From Rhytidiadelphus loreus (lineage: Eukaryota; Streptophyta; Bryopsida; Hypnales; Hylocomiaceae), in NCBI GenBank assembly GCA_947034895.1, contig OX344762.1, positions 52,307,087 to 52,371,086 on the forward strand: 64,000 nt of DNA. Reading direction: 5' to 3'. Of the stretch, positions 1 to 10,214 are shown piece by piece (the first letter of the stretch is position 1; each line of letters opens with the position of its first letter). Both the position numbers and the translations under genes were made by a program. The notes under the pieces were generated by a model. It was given only the letters and a program-made list of their open reading frames with translations. It was not told the DNA's origin and made no database searches.

Positions 1-1100
1 TTCTTCAATGATGCATTGTCTGAGTGCAAGCTCTGCAGTTGATTACGCATGGAACAGCATACGGATGCAATCAGTCCCAACTGAGATCCATCGTCAACAG
101 GATTCTCGAAGTATCTCATCCTGTAACTCAGAGGCCCCGAGTCAGGAGGAAATGAACTACTCCGCGCTTTCTCTACACTGCTGATGCTAATCTTGTCAAG
201 CACGAGAACTGGCAGTTTATAACCAAAAAAGTTGCCACTCCCCTCATTAGAGGGCATTTGCATCCCCCACTTCACCCGCCCCATTGCCTGCCTGCCTAGC
301 GGAATCGCGCTGTGCACAGTCAGCCCCCAACTGCGATGCACATTACCTGACCAGCTTTGAAGCAATCTACTTCTCCTCGCCTTAGATGGATCCTCCCTAA
401 AATCTGCACCCCCATCCGTTGCAGCAATAGCTCTATCCCCGTCAGGTTCATCCATGACCCCAGCGCCATCGTCGAGCATCTCCAACTCACCAGACCCATT
501 CCCAACATGATGCACATCTCCGTTACTGACAGGGCTACCAGGATCATAGCACTTCTTCTCTATAATCTTCACCTGGCCTAATCCTAAAGGACTAAGCCCA
601 CAGTCGTAATCAGTCTCATACGCAAGCCCATCACCCTGTGTAGGAGCACCAGACGGCCGGCTCGTCGAGTCAACCTCAACTTCCTCCTGGACCTGCCTGT
701 CAGAACTTCGTAGCTCTCGCCCGAAGTTTCCACTGGTGCTTAAGAAGTGTTTGCGAAAGCTGAAACTGCCAACCCGAGGCTTCAAACGGAGCGTGAATGA
801 TACATTCTCCCGGCGTGCTATGTTGAACTCCGCCGCGATAGTGAAAGGCGCCGCATGAGGGGATCCCCATAGCCCGAACCCTGTCTTCAACAACACGGCC
901 AGAGGGGATTGCGGATCGTTCGGCCTGTAGGAGAGGCTGCATGAAGGCCCGGCCTCCATGTTGGTGCCCAAATGTAATGCCAGTTCTTTCTCATCGCCCA
1001 CGCTGATGCCGGAGTAGAATGGCAGCCCGCCTACTTGCACCGGTACCTTGCCCCGCACCAGTGGTCGCTGCCCCTCCCTCACTTTCACCGATGCCTTCAT
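1..1100 (-). CDS. Conserved land-plant protein of unknown function (3' end beyond window)
   Basis: One uninterrupted frame runs leftward from the ATG at 1100-1098 to the window edge (about 366 codons, no stop), so the gene is partial. The N-terminus begins MKASVKVREGQRPLVRGKVP and contains the blocks GLPFYSGISVGDEKELAL, EAGPSCSLSYRPNDPQSP and LKTGFGLWGSP. I recall this pattern (short basic start, LPF.SG, ESGPS..YRPND, KTG.G.FG.P) from a plant-wide family of uncharacterised proteins, but cannot name it. A Ser/Asp/Gly-rich linker follows at about residues 150-240, then a second conserved-looking block (HSAIPLG, VKWGMQMP, LPVLVLDKISI) at about 265-320. No membrane helix or signal peptide is evident. 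The start is chosen because the frame is closed upstream. A two-codon upstream frame (ATG CGA TGA, 1105-1097) overlaps the start. Confidence 0.75.
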   Translation of the reverse strand, partial: MKASVKVREGQRPLVRGKVPVQVGGLPFYSGISVGDEKELALHLGTNMEAGPSCSLSYRPNDPQSPLAVLLKTGFGLWGSPHAAPFTIAAEFNIARRENVSFTLRLKPRVGSFSFRKHFLSTSGNFGRELRSSDRQVQEEVEVDSTSRPSGAPTQGDGLAYETDYDCGLSPLGLGQVKIIEKKCYDPGSPVSNGDVHHVGNGSGELEMLDDGAGVMDEPDGDRAIAATDGGADFREDPSKARRSRLLQSWSGNVHRSWGLTVHSAIPLGRQAMGRVKWGMQMPSNEGSGNFFGYKLPVLVLDKISISSVEKARSSSFPPDSGPLSYRMRYFENPVDDGSQLGLIASVCCSMRNQLQSLHSDNASLK

Positions 1101-1105
1101 CGCAT

Positions 1106-4100
1106 CCTATTCCTCCTCAAATCCTAAAAACACACCCTTCCGTGGTCTTCTCACCTACATAATGATGCCGCTCCAGTATTTCCTACACAAACATCAAGAG
1201 CCAACACCTTCATAAGGTAGAGGACAATAAAACCGTTAGAGACCTGGTCCCGTCTCCTATACCGCCCTCCATTGCCAACAGCAACTCAACTGTTCATACA
1301 CTTGGTTGTACTTATTAGCAAGAGGTGTGTACGTGACGAAGGGCAATCTGTACAGGGTAAAAGCACTGGAGTTCTAAGCAGTCTCTTCTGGAGTTCTATG
1401 TCATACACAAAATGGTTCCGAAGTGGAAGGATCTCCACAACGCATATTCCTGATAGAGCCTGATTCCTGATAGAGCCATTACAGAGCCTAAAAGGTCAAA
1501 ATCCTAAAATAAAGAAGTTTTGACATTGAAAATCATTCTCGATTGAAATAGCTATAAATTGAGGTTCCTGTAAAAAATTTGTACTTTGACTTCCATTCAG
1601 GCATTAATTTTGACTTTTGAATGTACTTTCAAAAACTACGGACATAAATTTTTAATTTTTAATTTTTAAATATATAAAAAATACCAAATATTCTGAATTT
1701 CCACACAAAGTGTACCATCCAGTAAAGAATGTGGGGAAAATATCCAACTAAAATAATGGCCTAATGAGTGTTGAGGGTTTCAAAAGTAAAAAATAATCTG
1801 AATATTTTGCATAATGTCGTAAGGTATGAGCACCCATTACCAACACTGTGAAAATATCACACCTAAATAATGACAATGAATGTTCAAGGAAGACACAATA
1901 AACCCATCAATAAAGGAAGTCATTGAAGTGTCATTCCGGGAATTCACCATTCTGGTGATCATTTCATTCTTTTCACATGTTTATTGTACTTGATTTCCAA
2001 GTGACGCTATTTATCAATTTTGGTGCTCTTATTGGTGCTCGACTCCAAAAAACTTTGAAAGTGGATATCTCTATTTTTTCAGCCAAATATGCTTTACTTC
2101 CACTTCAACACTTCAACAAGCCTAATTCCCAACTTGCAAAGAAACACACATTATTCTTCAATCCAAATTCCAAACAGTTTTTAAGTAATTTACAATAAAT
2201 GGCGATAATAGCGGTGCTCCTACCTCACAGAACGTACGAAAAAATCTCAATTAAAATTTCAACGATATGTAGAAATTATGGCCTACAGAGTGCTGACTAC
2301 TTTTCAGTCAAACACCTTTGCATGCTTTAAACGGTGAAACGAACTCACTCTGAGTATGTAAAAATATTCGGTAAAAACCATCTACCTTCGTCCATACATC
2401 ATTCCTCTGGGCATGCCAACTCTACGATTGAAGAAGAAAAGATTGCAAAGAAATCGAGTCGCAAGGAATGAGACAGGAACCATGCAAAAGCCCTGGCAGT
2501 AAACACCTTCCTATCCCAACAGTTCATGCTAACCCCAAAACACAGAAAACCGACTACCAAAGTAACCGTAAGAAGACAATAGGAAGCCAAGCACTCTACG
2601 CGTCGAAACCCTAGCGCACTCCGGTGATCAGCTACTACTCTGTGTAAGCGAGTAATCCCCCGTTCATTTCCACAACTATAACCATAGCAAGCGGAAACAC
2701 CTCCACATACCTAATTTGCAGCAAATGGCAGTTCCTCAGCGACGTCCTCTTGTTTCAACACCAGCACCTCGTAAGAATGTCGCAACGGCATACAAGGTCC
2801 TCCTCCAGCACCAAAATTTCCACCGCAACGGGAACCAGGCACGGAATCCTATAGAGTGCAACAGAGAAATCCACCTCGCAAGTCGAAATAGCCTTGATTG
2901 TCACCCGGTAAGATTCCGAGACGCGATGCTGGTGCAACAAACAGAATGAACAGGTGGACGAGAATGGGGAAGCGAAGCTGGCAAAAGGGAGAGACTGCGT
3001 CCATTGAACGCAAGACTGCGTCCAGCGGTCGGTGCTTGAGCTTCTCGACGGGGACCAATGAAGATACCCGAATGTGATACCCGGATGATCAATTTCTACA
3101 GTATTGGAGTACGTGGCTCAATTTTCGTGGCTGCTTTTGGGTGTTTTTATAAGTTGTGGTTCCTGGCCCTTTAGAATTTTTGAGAACGTGGGAAATACCA
3201 TGCCCATGTGGAAAACGAGACTAAAGTGAAATGAGCCTTTCTTCATGGAAGATTTTGGTGTTGTAAGGTAGAAGATCCTATTTGTGTCACGTGACTATTT
3301 GTGCTATTTTTGGCCATTATAGTATTTATATATCCCAAATGGCATCCAATGGAATTGCAACTCCAATTGTTAGGGTCCAACTATGCTTTTTAATGCAATA
3401 AAATTGTAGAGGGAGTGGAATTGGGGTTCAAAGGGAAGTACTGTAGTACCTTATAAAGTTCAGTATAAATTGTTGAATAATTAATAAAATTTCAGATTTC
3501 CACTTTGACAGTAAAAAAATATTTACTGGAAATTTCATCTTACAATATAGTTAAATTCTACCACTTTCGGCAAGTGTACCGTTTTTCAAAGAAATGTTGC
3601 AAAAATTATTGTTTTTTTCCACTACTTATTGCAAGTAATGATTTTTTTTCCACACTCCACTTATAGTAAAAGGACAATGAGTTGTGTGTAAGAATCTAGC
3701 CCCAAAAGCAACTTACATATAAGAGGAGGCTTGAAAACAATTCAAGCATTAAGAACCACCTCTATAGAAGTGCTCAAAACATTGCACAGGGATGTAGAAA
3801 TAGAACTGACTTTATATAGTGAGAAATTGCCATTCCATGTGTGTGGTTTTAGGCTATTGAGCAAGTGACATGGTTCACCATCATGTGTGGTTTTGCTCAT
3901 AATAAAGCCCTGAATTTGGTAAGATCTACAAAATGGCTTTGAAATGTCAAAAAATTGCAAGAAAAATTGCAAAAAACACATTAGAGGCTAAACCTCCTTC
4001 TATTAAAATGCTATTCAATCACTCATAACTTCTTGGATTGATGTGAAATTTTAAACCACAAAATCTAGACTAGTATGTACAACTTTTCTTAAATTTTTAA

Positions 4101-4889
4101 TTGGAAACAAACACTATATGGAGAAGAAACAAGCTGCCAAAGTTCACTGTAATCCAAAAATGTTTGGATTTTGAGCTTCGAATTGTTTCCAACAACTTGG
4201 ATTGACATGACATTTTACCACAATAACTAAATTGAAAAGGGAACATGATCCAACAAATTTTATTGAAAACTAACATTGAATGAAGGAGATAAAAGCTCCC
4301 AAAGTTGCAACCACGAAATGCAATTTGGTGGGCTCAAATTGAACTCGTAAAACTTGATTGGCTTCCAAAAATTCAGTACATCTTTTATTGATCTGAAAAT
4401 TTTATTACACAAACTAGAAGAGAGAGCACAAATTTCCAACAGGTTTTATTGAATTCAAACATCGGATGCAAAAGTTACAGCACTTTGAATTGGACTTAAA
4501 ACTATGTGAGGATACTTTTGGTTGTTTAGAAGTTGCAATAAATTTTGATTTACAATGAGAAATGAATGGAATGGAAACATATAAGCTTAGTGGATCATTC
4601 TTAGACTCACTTGCTCTATTCAAAGGTATGCTTGGGATCATTCTTAAACTCACTAGCTCCATTCAAAGCCATGTTTTAATTCATCACAATTGCACCTATG
4701 AGCATTAATAGGGACCTACGCACCTCTAACTTTGAAAAAACATATCTTATTCATTCCAAGTCAAAAAATTAAAATTAAAATTTCCACTATTGTATTCCTC
4801 ATTTTTCTTCTTCCTACAAAATTGTAAAAAATCTTTAGGCCCACCCATTATTGCACAAAGGGTCTTTCATCAATTAGATGTGTGTGAGA
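1106..4889. other. Gene-free upstream flank
   Basis: No frame here shows codon structure or a family motif. The stretch 2560-3060 is richer in G+C than its AT-rich surroundings and holds an AAACCCTAG telo-box at 2606-2614, a motif common in plant promoters and 5' leaders. It may be the promoter or an untranslated exon of the minus-strand gene at 1-1100. The remainder (3100-4880) is AT-rich and resembles decayed repeat DNA. Confidence 0.4.
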
Positions 4890-5420
4890 AAGATAAGCTC
4901 TTTATACAAATTGGATGGTATGAGGTAAAACAACCCATGTGGGATATATAAATGGTTAGGATTAGTAGGGGCTCAACCACTCAAGCATAGTTAAGTCAAA
5001 AGCAGGAATTGTGTTCAAAGTATAATTTCAAACTTCATTTAGGTAGTATAGAATAATTTTTTTCAAAACACTTTGAATTAAACTAATGTGGAGAATCAAG
5101 CTAGATTTCATTTCCAATTTTTTTTTTAAAGAGGCTCATAATCACAAAAGGATTTTGAAGATGTAATTTAGATTTCTTTTCCAAATTTTTTTTAAGAGGC
5201 TCATAATCACAAAAGGATTTTGAAGATGTAATTTAGATTTATTTTTCAACTTTTATGAGTTCAAAGTCTTTTGAAAAATGTTATTTTACTATGCCAAAAT
5301 GAAGTTTGAAGTTCTACTTTGAACACAATTACTACTTTTTGATTATGAACAATCAAGCTCTCATCTTCAAATTACCCCATATCCTTCGAGGGTTCATGAT
5401 GGACAATGAATTTCATTGTA
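4890..5420. repeat. Copy of a dispersed fold-back repeat family
   Basis: The segment is itself roughly palindromic: the motif around 5020-5050 (TTGTGTTCAAAGTATAATTT) recurs inverted around 5300-5330. It also matches, in reverse complement and with considerable divergence, 49150-49880 on the other side of the CACTA element. Shared blocks are ACTATGCC..AATGAAGTTTGAA and the run CATATCCTT next to ATCTTCAAATTA. The arms resemble the better preserved palindromes at 42260-42606 and 42713-43060. Confidence 0.5.
5104..5235. repeat. Two-copy tandem repeat, about 66 bp per unit
   Basis: Unit 1 (5104-5170) and unit 2 (5171-5235) both read GATTTC.TTTCCAA, a T-run, then AGAGGCTCATAATCACAAAA and GGATTTTGAAGATG. 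They differ by a few bases and T-run length, so this is a recent local duplication inside the fold-back repeat. Confidence 0.75.
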
Positions 5421-5519
5421 AATAAGATCTCTCTATCTTTCATTCTCACTAATGTCCATAATGAAATTGCTTCATGTTTCCATCAATGAAATTTTTGATG
5501 GTGGATAGTCATTGGACAA

Positions 5520-5550
5520 CACTACAAGGATCTGGGGGTATAAATGACTG
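5520..5550 (+). repeat. CACTA left terminal inverted repeat
   Basis: It starts CACTACAAGG and continues with GGGGGTATAAATGACTG. It pairs with 47799-47829 with two differences (positions 12-13). Confidence 0.9.
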
Positions 5551-6240
5551 TCCGAAATGACTGCAAAACTGTCATTTTGGACCACAATAACTGTAAAATG
5601 ACTTCAGACCTGTGAAGTCATTCCGGACAAGTCATTCTTTAAATGACTCTAGTTTTATTATCACCATCCAGTTGGGAGGAAGGATGAAGGCATGGATGGT
5701 AGTGTCTACGTGGCACAGCAGGGTCAGGGAATTTTTGAGCACTCGGTCGGGCAGAAGACCATTTTTTCATTAAATTTTGGATGCTACATTATAGAACTCA
5801 GCCATTTCTGCAGTCATTTTCTAGTCGCAATTGAGTCAACGACATGGTAACGTGGACATCCAAGTCATCCAATTATGGAGTCATTTTCCAGTTGACTTGA
5901 AGTCAACGCTGTGATGACGTGGATGTTGTCAGGAGATAATTATGGAGTCATTTTTTAGTCGTGCTAGTGTCCCTGAAGTGTTGACATGGGCACTGAAAAT
6001 TGTTTTCAATACTAGTCATTTCTAAGACATTTTTGAGTCAGATTGGAGTTCTTAGTTGCGACTGACAACATGGATGCCACTACTGGATGTAGTCATTCTT
6101 CAGTTCCTTCCGAGTCATAAATTGGACTACTAGGCTCATTCCAAAGTGAGTGCCTAATGCTTGTCTTGCGAGTTTAGGGGTTCTGGGCTTATCAATGCAT
6201 CCGGATGTTCACAGAGCAATATATCTTCACTTCTCAATGA
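5551..6240. repeat. CACTA left subterminal repeat zone
   Basis: Many copies of AATGACT/AGTCATT occur in alternating orientation, often as GAGTCATTTT or AAGTCATTCT. In this superfamily the TnpA-type protein binds short subterminal repeats of this kind. The assignment is inferred from position and repetition. Confidence 0.65.
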
Positions 6241-6615
6241 CTCCCTCATGTAACACCTGATGACTGCACTGAATGGATATACTTCACTGTAACACAACTC
6301 GCATAGATAACATGACTTCTGCGTTCAACATCATTATTTGGCACTAAATGGACGTCTTGAAAACATTGGCATGCAGTAGGATTCACAGACACAATAATGC
6401 ACGTATTGACGTAGGAGGCATAGGAAACATGTATTAAAAAGCACTGAAGCACCCTGGTAGTCATAAAATTCACAGCAAAGAGGTGGCAGGACATGGGTGC
6501 AGACAATATACTACAATTCCGACCTACCATCTATAGTCTTTTCACAATATTCAAAAACTCTGAATTGCCAAAAATTTGGGCCTCCCTGTACAGATGCTTT
6601 ACCAAGAAGGCGAAC

Positions 6616-8187
6616 TCAACTACTTAGCTTCAAGTATTTCTGGTCCCACACTGTACTTGTCCCTTTCACATGTTCTATATGTGTTTGCTCGTTTGTGGAA
6701 TCGGGGTACATAAGCGCCACACCTGCGTGCATGACCTCCCGAATGTCCACCTTCAACCATGTCTCCGGAATCTCCCGAAAGTGGAATTTGTGTTGGCCAG
6801 GCAATCCACTAATGTTTCCCATCGCCACTTTCTGCCTGATCGAACGTGGGTTCATGAGAAACACTTCGTCGCCGACCTTATACTGCACAGAAGTCAAGAA
6901 TTAAAGAACCTGTCATTATGGACATTTCAGGCTGATGTAACAAAGACATGGCCAACATTGGACTTATACGTGACTTCTACACGACTTTCACTTGACTTAC
7001 ATGTGACTTTGAAGAGTTGGCATGTCGCTTCTACGTCACTTTGTTTTTACTTCTATGTAACTAGTCCACTACCCTAACTTGCATTCAACCCGTACGGAAG
7101 TCTATGCACACAAGGAACAAAATTCGGATGCATAGCTTTACGTAGTACCAAAATGGACCTATGGATCACATTGTTCATGTCACCACAACACGGCATGCAT
7201 ATAGTTATGCACAACAGAGGTTTGGTAGAATCTACATGTGCATAACAAAACAAATACTATACAACAAGCTTGGAAGTCAGGCGCTTTACATGCCTGGCTG
7301 AAAGGATGCTTAAAGAGGGGTTAGGATCCACCAATGTAAGATCGTAACTTACCTTTAGTGTCCATTTGAAGACTTCCCGTATTTTAAGTAGACATTGGTC
7401 CTAAAATGTTTCATTTATAGAAGGCAGTGCTATACCAAAATCTTCTTCAGAACTCTCACTTACATCTGATGGAGACTGCTATGACGTGAAGACAAGAACG
7501 GAAAATTTGGTTAGTCCTATATAGGTTCAACTAACACGTTGACAAAGAAGATTGCCTACACGTGTTGCTGACAACCATTTCTTAAAAGAGGGATTTTGTT
7601 AGTAGGACTTGCTATTGAAACGGGCCATTGCCTTCCTTTGAAGGATGATTTAATTCTGCTGAAATACAACTTACGATGCACACATCACTGATGAGCGACT
7701 TCCACAGTTGCGTACTTGCTAGTTCATAGTGTTCTGACTTCACAAAATTTTTAAAATGACTTCACAAACTCTGGAAAATGACTTTACAATAACTACAATA
7801 CTACTTCTTCAAATAGGAAACCGAAACGCTCTACAGGCTTTGAATTCAACATACCTTCTTCACGGATGGTCCGGAACCTTTCTTGTCCGCTGCCGATGCT
7901 GCCTTGTTCTTTGGTTCTCGCTTCTGCGCCTTTCCCTACATGTGCAGAAGGCAGAAGCTAACTGTTAGATACAAACTTCAAAGGAAGGCGAGGGGACGCC
8001 GTGACATCTGCAACCCACTGCTTGGACAGTCCCCTCACCTTCCTCAATGTCCCAAAATTCATATGCTTTTCTAGTTCGTCGTCTCTGTAGCATTTCTGAC
8101 ATGGATTCGTTGACAAATTCTGGAAATTTGGATCGAAAGCTTGCCACATTTGGGCATTCTTGCCAAGCCTCCAATAGTGGCCACAAG
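6616..8187 (-). pseudogene. CACTA TnpA-like gene, 3' part (Tnp1-like C-terminus)
   Basis: This is the downstream half of a gene split by the hAT insertion. Right after the target duplication the reading continues LWPLLEAWQECPNVASF to about 8019. It is followed by a Lys-rich exon (7935-7855), an exon at 7475-7353 (PSDVSESSEEDF...VFKWTLK) and a last exon at 6882-6616 ending TAC...TGA. The last exon has the pattern YKVGDEVFLMNPRS..VA.GNISG, then WLKVDIREV and VWDQKYLKL. This resembles the C-terminal domain of plant Tnp1/En-Spm proteins, where 'G.V.L' and a final 'W' strand are typical. Junctions 7855/7475 and 7353/6882 keep phase 0 with GT..AG. An in-frame TAG lies at 7401-7403, so the copy is broken even apart from the insertion. 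In the CACTA system this protein binds subterminal repeats. Confidence 0.6.
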
Positions 8188-8235
8188 CAGGGTTGTCTTG
8201 TCTGACATATTTTTGGGTTTAGGCGTCATGTATGA

Positions 8236-8300
8236 CATCTGACGTCGCGTGTCGCATGTCACGAAGTGTCGAGTTTACTTGACATCACGTCGCGGAGGGG
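8236..8300. repeat. hAT left subterminal ACGTCGCG motifs
   Basis: The sequence holds CTGACGTCGCGTGTCGCATG and CATCACGTCGCGG. The same core occurs near the right end, as expected for transposase binding sites close to hAT termini. Function is inferred. Confidence 0.55.
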
Positions 8301-8374
8301 TAAAAAAATTTACCCCATGGTAAATAGATTTTGCCTACGTGGCAGGGCTTCGGAACTGACGTGGACAGCCAGCA

Positions 8375-8730
8375 TGGGCGACTGCGGGTGTGGGCGCGTG
8401 CAGGTCTGCCTTGGGCAACCTCGGGTGGAAAAATTGAGGCGACTACGGGTGAAGGGGCGACTGCGGGTCTAGGGCGCTAGGGCGACTTCGGGTGAAGGGG
8501 CGACCTCGGGTGGAAAAAATAGAGGCGACTGCGGGTTTAGGCTTGAAGGCGACTGCGGGTGAGTGGGTGACTGCGGGTTAGGGGCTTTAGGGCGACTTTG
8601 GGTGAAGGGGCGACCGCGGCTTCGGGTACTGAGGGTGACCGCGGGTCCGACAGGTAGGGGCGACTACGGGTTTCAGGGCGACTGCAGGTCGGAGCAGCAG
8701 ACAGCGACCGCGTGTTCCAGGGCTACCGCA
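8375..8730 (+). repeat. GCGACTGCGGGT cluster 1 (left end of hAT)
   Basis: Degenerate copies of GGGCGACTGCGGGTC, mostly in plus orientation, are spaced irregularly by 10-40 bp of G-rich sequence. It lies between the left terminus and the 3' end of the transposase gene, so here it is a terminal cluster rather than a promoter-proximal one. Confidence 0.8.
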
Positions 8731-9254
8731 GGTTCAGTTTAGGATTTGAGTTTGGCATATTCAGTCTTTGAAGTAACACGTCACATAGGTGTTTTATAAG
8801 CGCAGAATTAGGTGCTACGTTATATTGGGGTTTACAATTTACAAGTGCAAATAATAGAGCCCATGAAATGTAAATTGGACAAACTTCTCTAATCCCAAAA
8901 ATTCACCCAGTATAAGGCCACAATAATAATGTCAACAATGATTATATTAATAAGTCATCGATATTGCTTTCCGGCGGACTTCAAATGTAGCCATACTTGC
9001 ATTGCACTTTTATAACCTCGTTGCAGTCATCACCTAACTGCCTACCAATTAGAACTCAACATATATTTTAAAACCGGTAATCTGTCCCTCACTCTAATAT
9101 GCTCATATGCTTGATGAAGCATTACAAAATCCTTACACATCAGGATGAAGGCTCAAATCTTGAACTACAAAGATTTGCTACCTAACATATAAGCTAAAAC
9201 CTTATAACTATAATTATAACTATAACTATAATTATTGTCTACTTCTCTAGTACT
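8731..9254. other. AT-rich spacer 3' of the hAT transposase
   Basis: No coding frame is visible. The short TA-rich run around 9205-9237 (repeats of CTATAATTATAA) is low complexity. This would be the transposase 3' untranslated and terminator region. Confidence 0.4.
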
Positions 9255-10214
9255 CTAGTCACCAGGCGTGAATGTGGAATCGCTCGGCACCTCATCAGCA
9301 TTAGGGTCTGTATCTTCGTAAGACTCTTCGTTGCTCCTGTTGTCGCCCGAGCTTTCGATTTCATCATCTTCCCTTGTTACTACTTCAATTTGTACCTCAC
9401 GCTCTACCTCTGAGTTCAGATTTCGAACTTCTGTATCTACACCACTGAACCCTTCAGTTTGCACAAGTCGTTTCGTGAGCCTCAACGCATCCGTAGTTCC
9501 ATCCATGTTGGATGCAGGGTGTCGCCCTCCTCTACTTGATTGTCCAACATTCTGGGTGGAACATCCCGCTCCAATGGTACACCGTTGGACAATTTGAGTG
9601 GGTCGTTTAGGATTTCGAGGTCCCCTCTCGTCAACCCTCCTAATATGGCTTTTTTGGCCTCTACTGTTGCGCCCCTGGATTCCTAATGATGATTCGCCAG
9701 GGCCAGACACGGATGAAGGTTGAGTGGGTTGTGGAGCTGAGCCGTGAACCTCTTCATCAATCGTCCATAGAGCACCTCCACGCACCGGTGGCCTTGTTGG
9801 AAGGGTTGGGGTAGACCTCCTCACTGTTGCCACATTTGTAGTCGTCTCTGGATTCAACGGCACATTCCGACTTCGATTCATAACATATGCCAATGGCACA
9901 TCATCATCATCATCTGTAGTAACAGTTGTTCCAAGGGTAGATGCGTTCAATACAACGGGATTTGGTATTCCCTCGTGTACAACTTCATTGACTTCGATGG
10001 CCTCTTTTTCATGTTTGCTTCTCATTGAAACTTGTGCACTGCTTCTTAAATTGCGGGCCATATTTGGAGGCGAACTAGTTGATATTAGAGATCTAGCTTC
10101 TTCCTCTACGGGTGCCATGGGAATAGGTACGCCTTCGTCGTTGTTGTCGGGGGTGCTTTCCCTCCTCAGTGATGCATGTGCCGGCGAAATTGCATCCATA
10201 TTGTGCACGACGTT
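9255..10214 (-). CDS. Open reading-frame extension after the TAG of the hAT transposase
   Basis: Directly after the TAG at 10217-10215 the same frame stays open for 319 codons to a stop at 9255. The sequence is rich in Ser, Thr, Pro, Arg and Asp/Glu, with a run DDDDD near codon 100 and an acidic tail (EESYEDTDPNADEVPSD). It has no recognised domain, looks disordered and may be a C-terminal tail of the transposase. A 319-codon frame is unlikely by chance, which suggests the TAG is a later mutation or a readthrough point. An intron removing the TAG is a third option. The first ATG after the TAG is at about 10199, but I would not call it an independent gene. Confidence 0.5.
   Translation of the reverse strand, partial: NVVHNMDAISPAHASLRRESTPDNNDEGVPIPMAPVEEEARSLISTSSPPNMARNLRSSAQVSMRSKHEKEAIEVNEVVHEGIPNPVVLNASTLGTTVTTDDDDDVPLAYVMNRSRNVPLNPETTTNVATVRRSTPTLPTRPPVRGGALWTIDEEVHGSAPQPTQPSSVSGPGESSLGIQGRNSRGQKSHIRRVDERGPRNPKRPTQIVQRCTIGAGCSTQNVGQSSRGGRHPASNMDGTTDALRLTKRLVQTEGFSGVDTEVRNLNSEVEREVQIEVVTREDDEIESSGDNRSNEESYEDTDPNADEVPSDSTFTPGD

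Noticed and set aside
6497..7077. Plus-strand frames over the TnpA last exon
   Set aside because: The minus strand gives a spliced, family-like protein; the plus frames are shadows.
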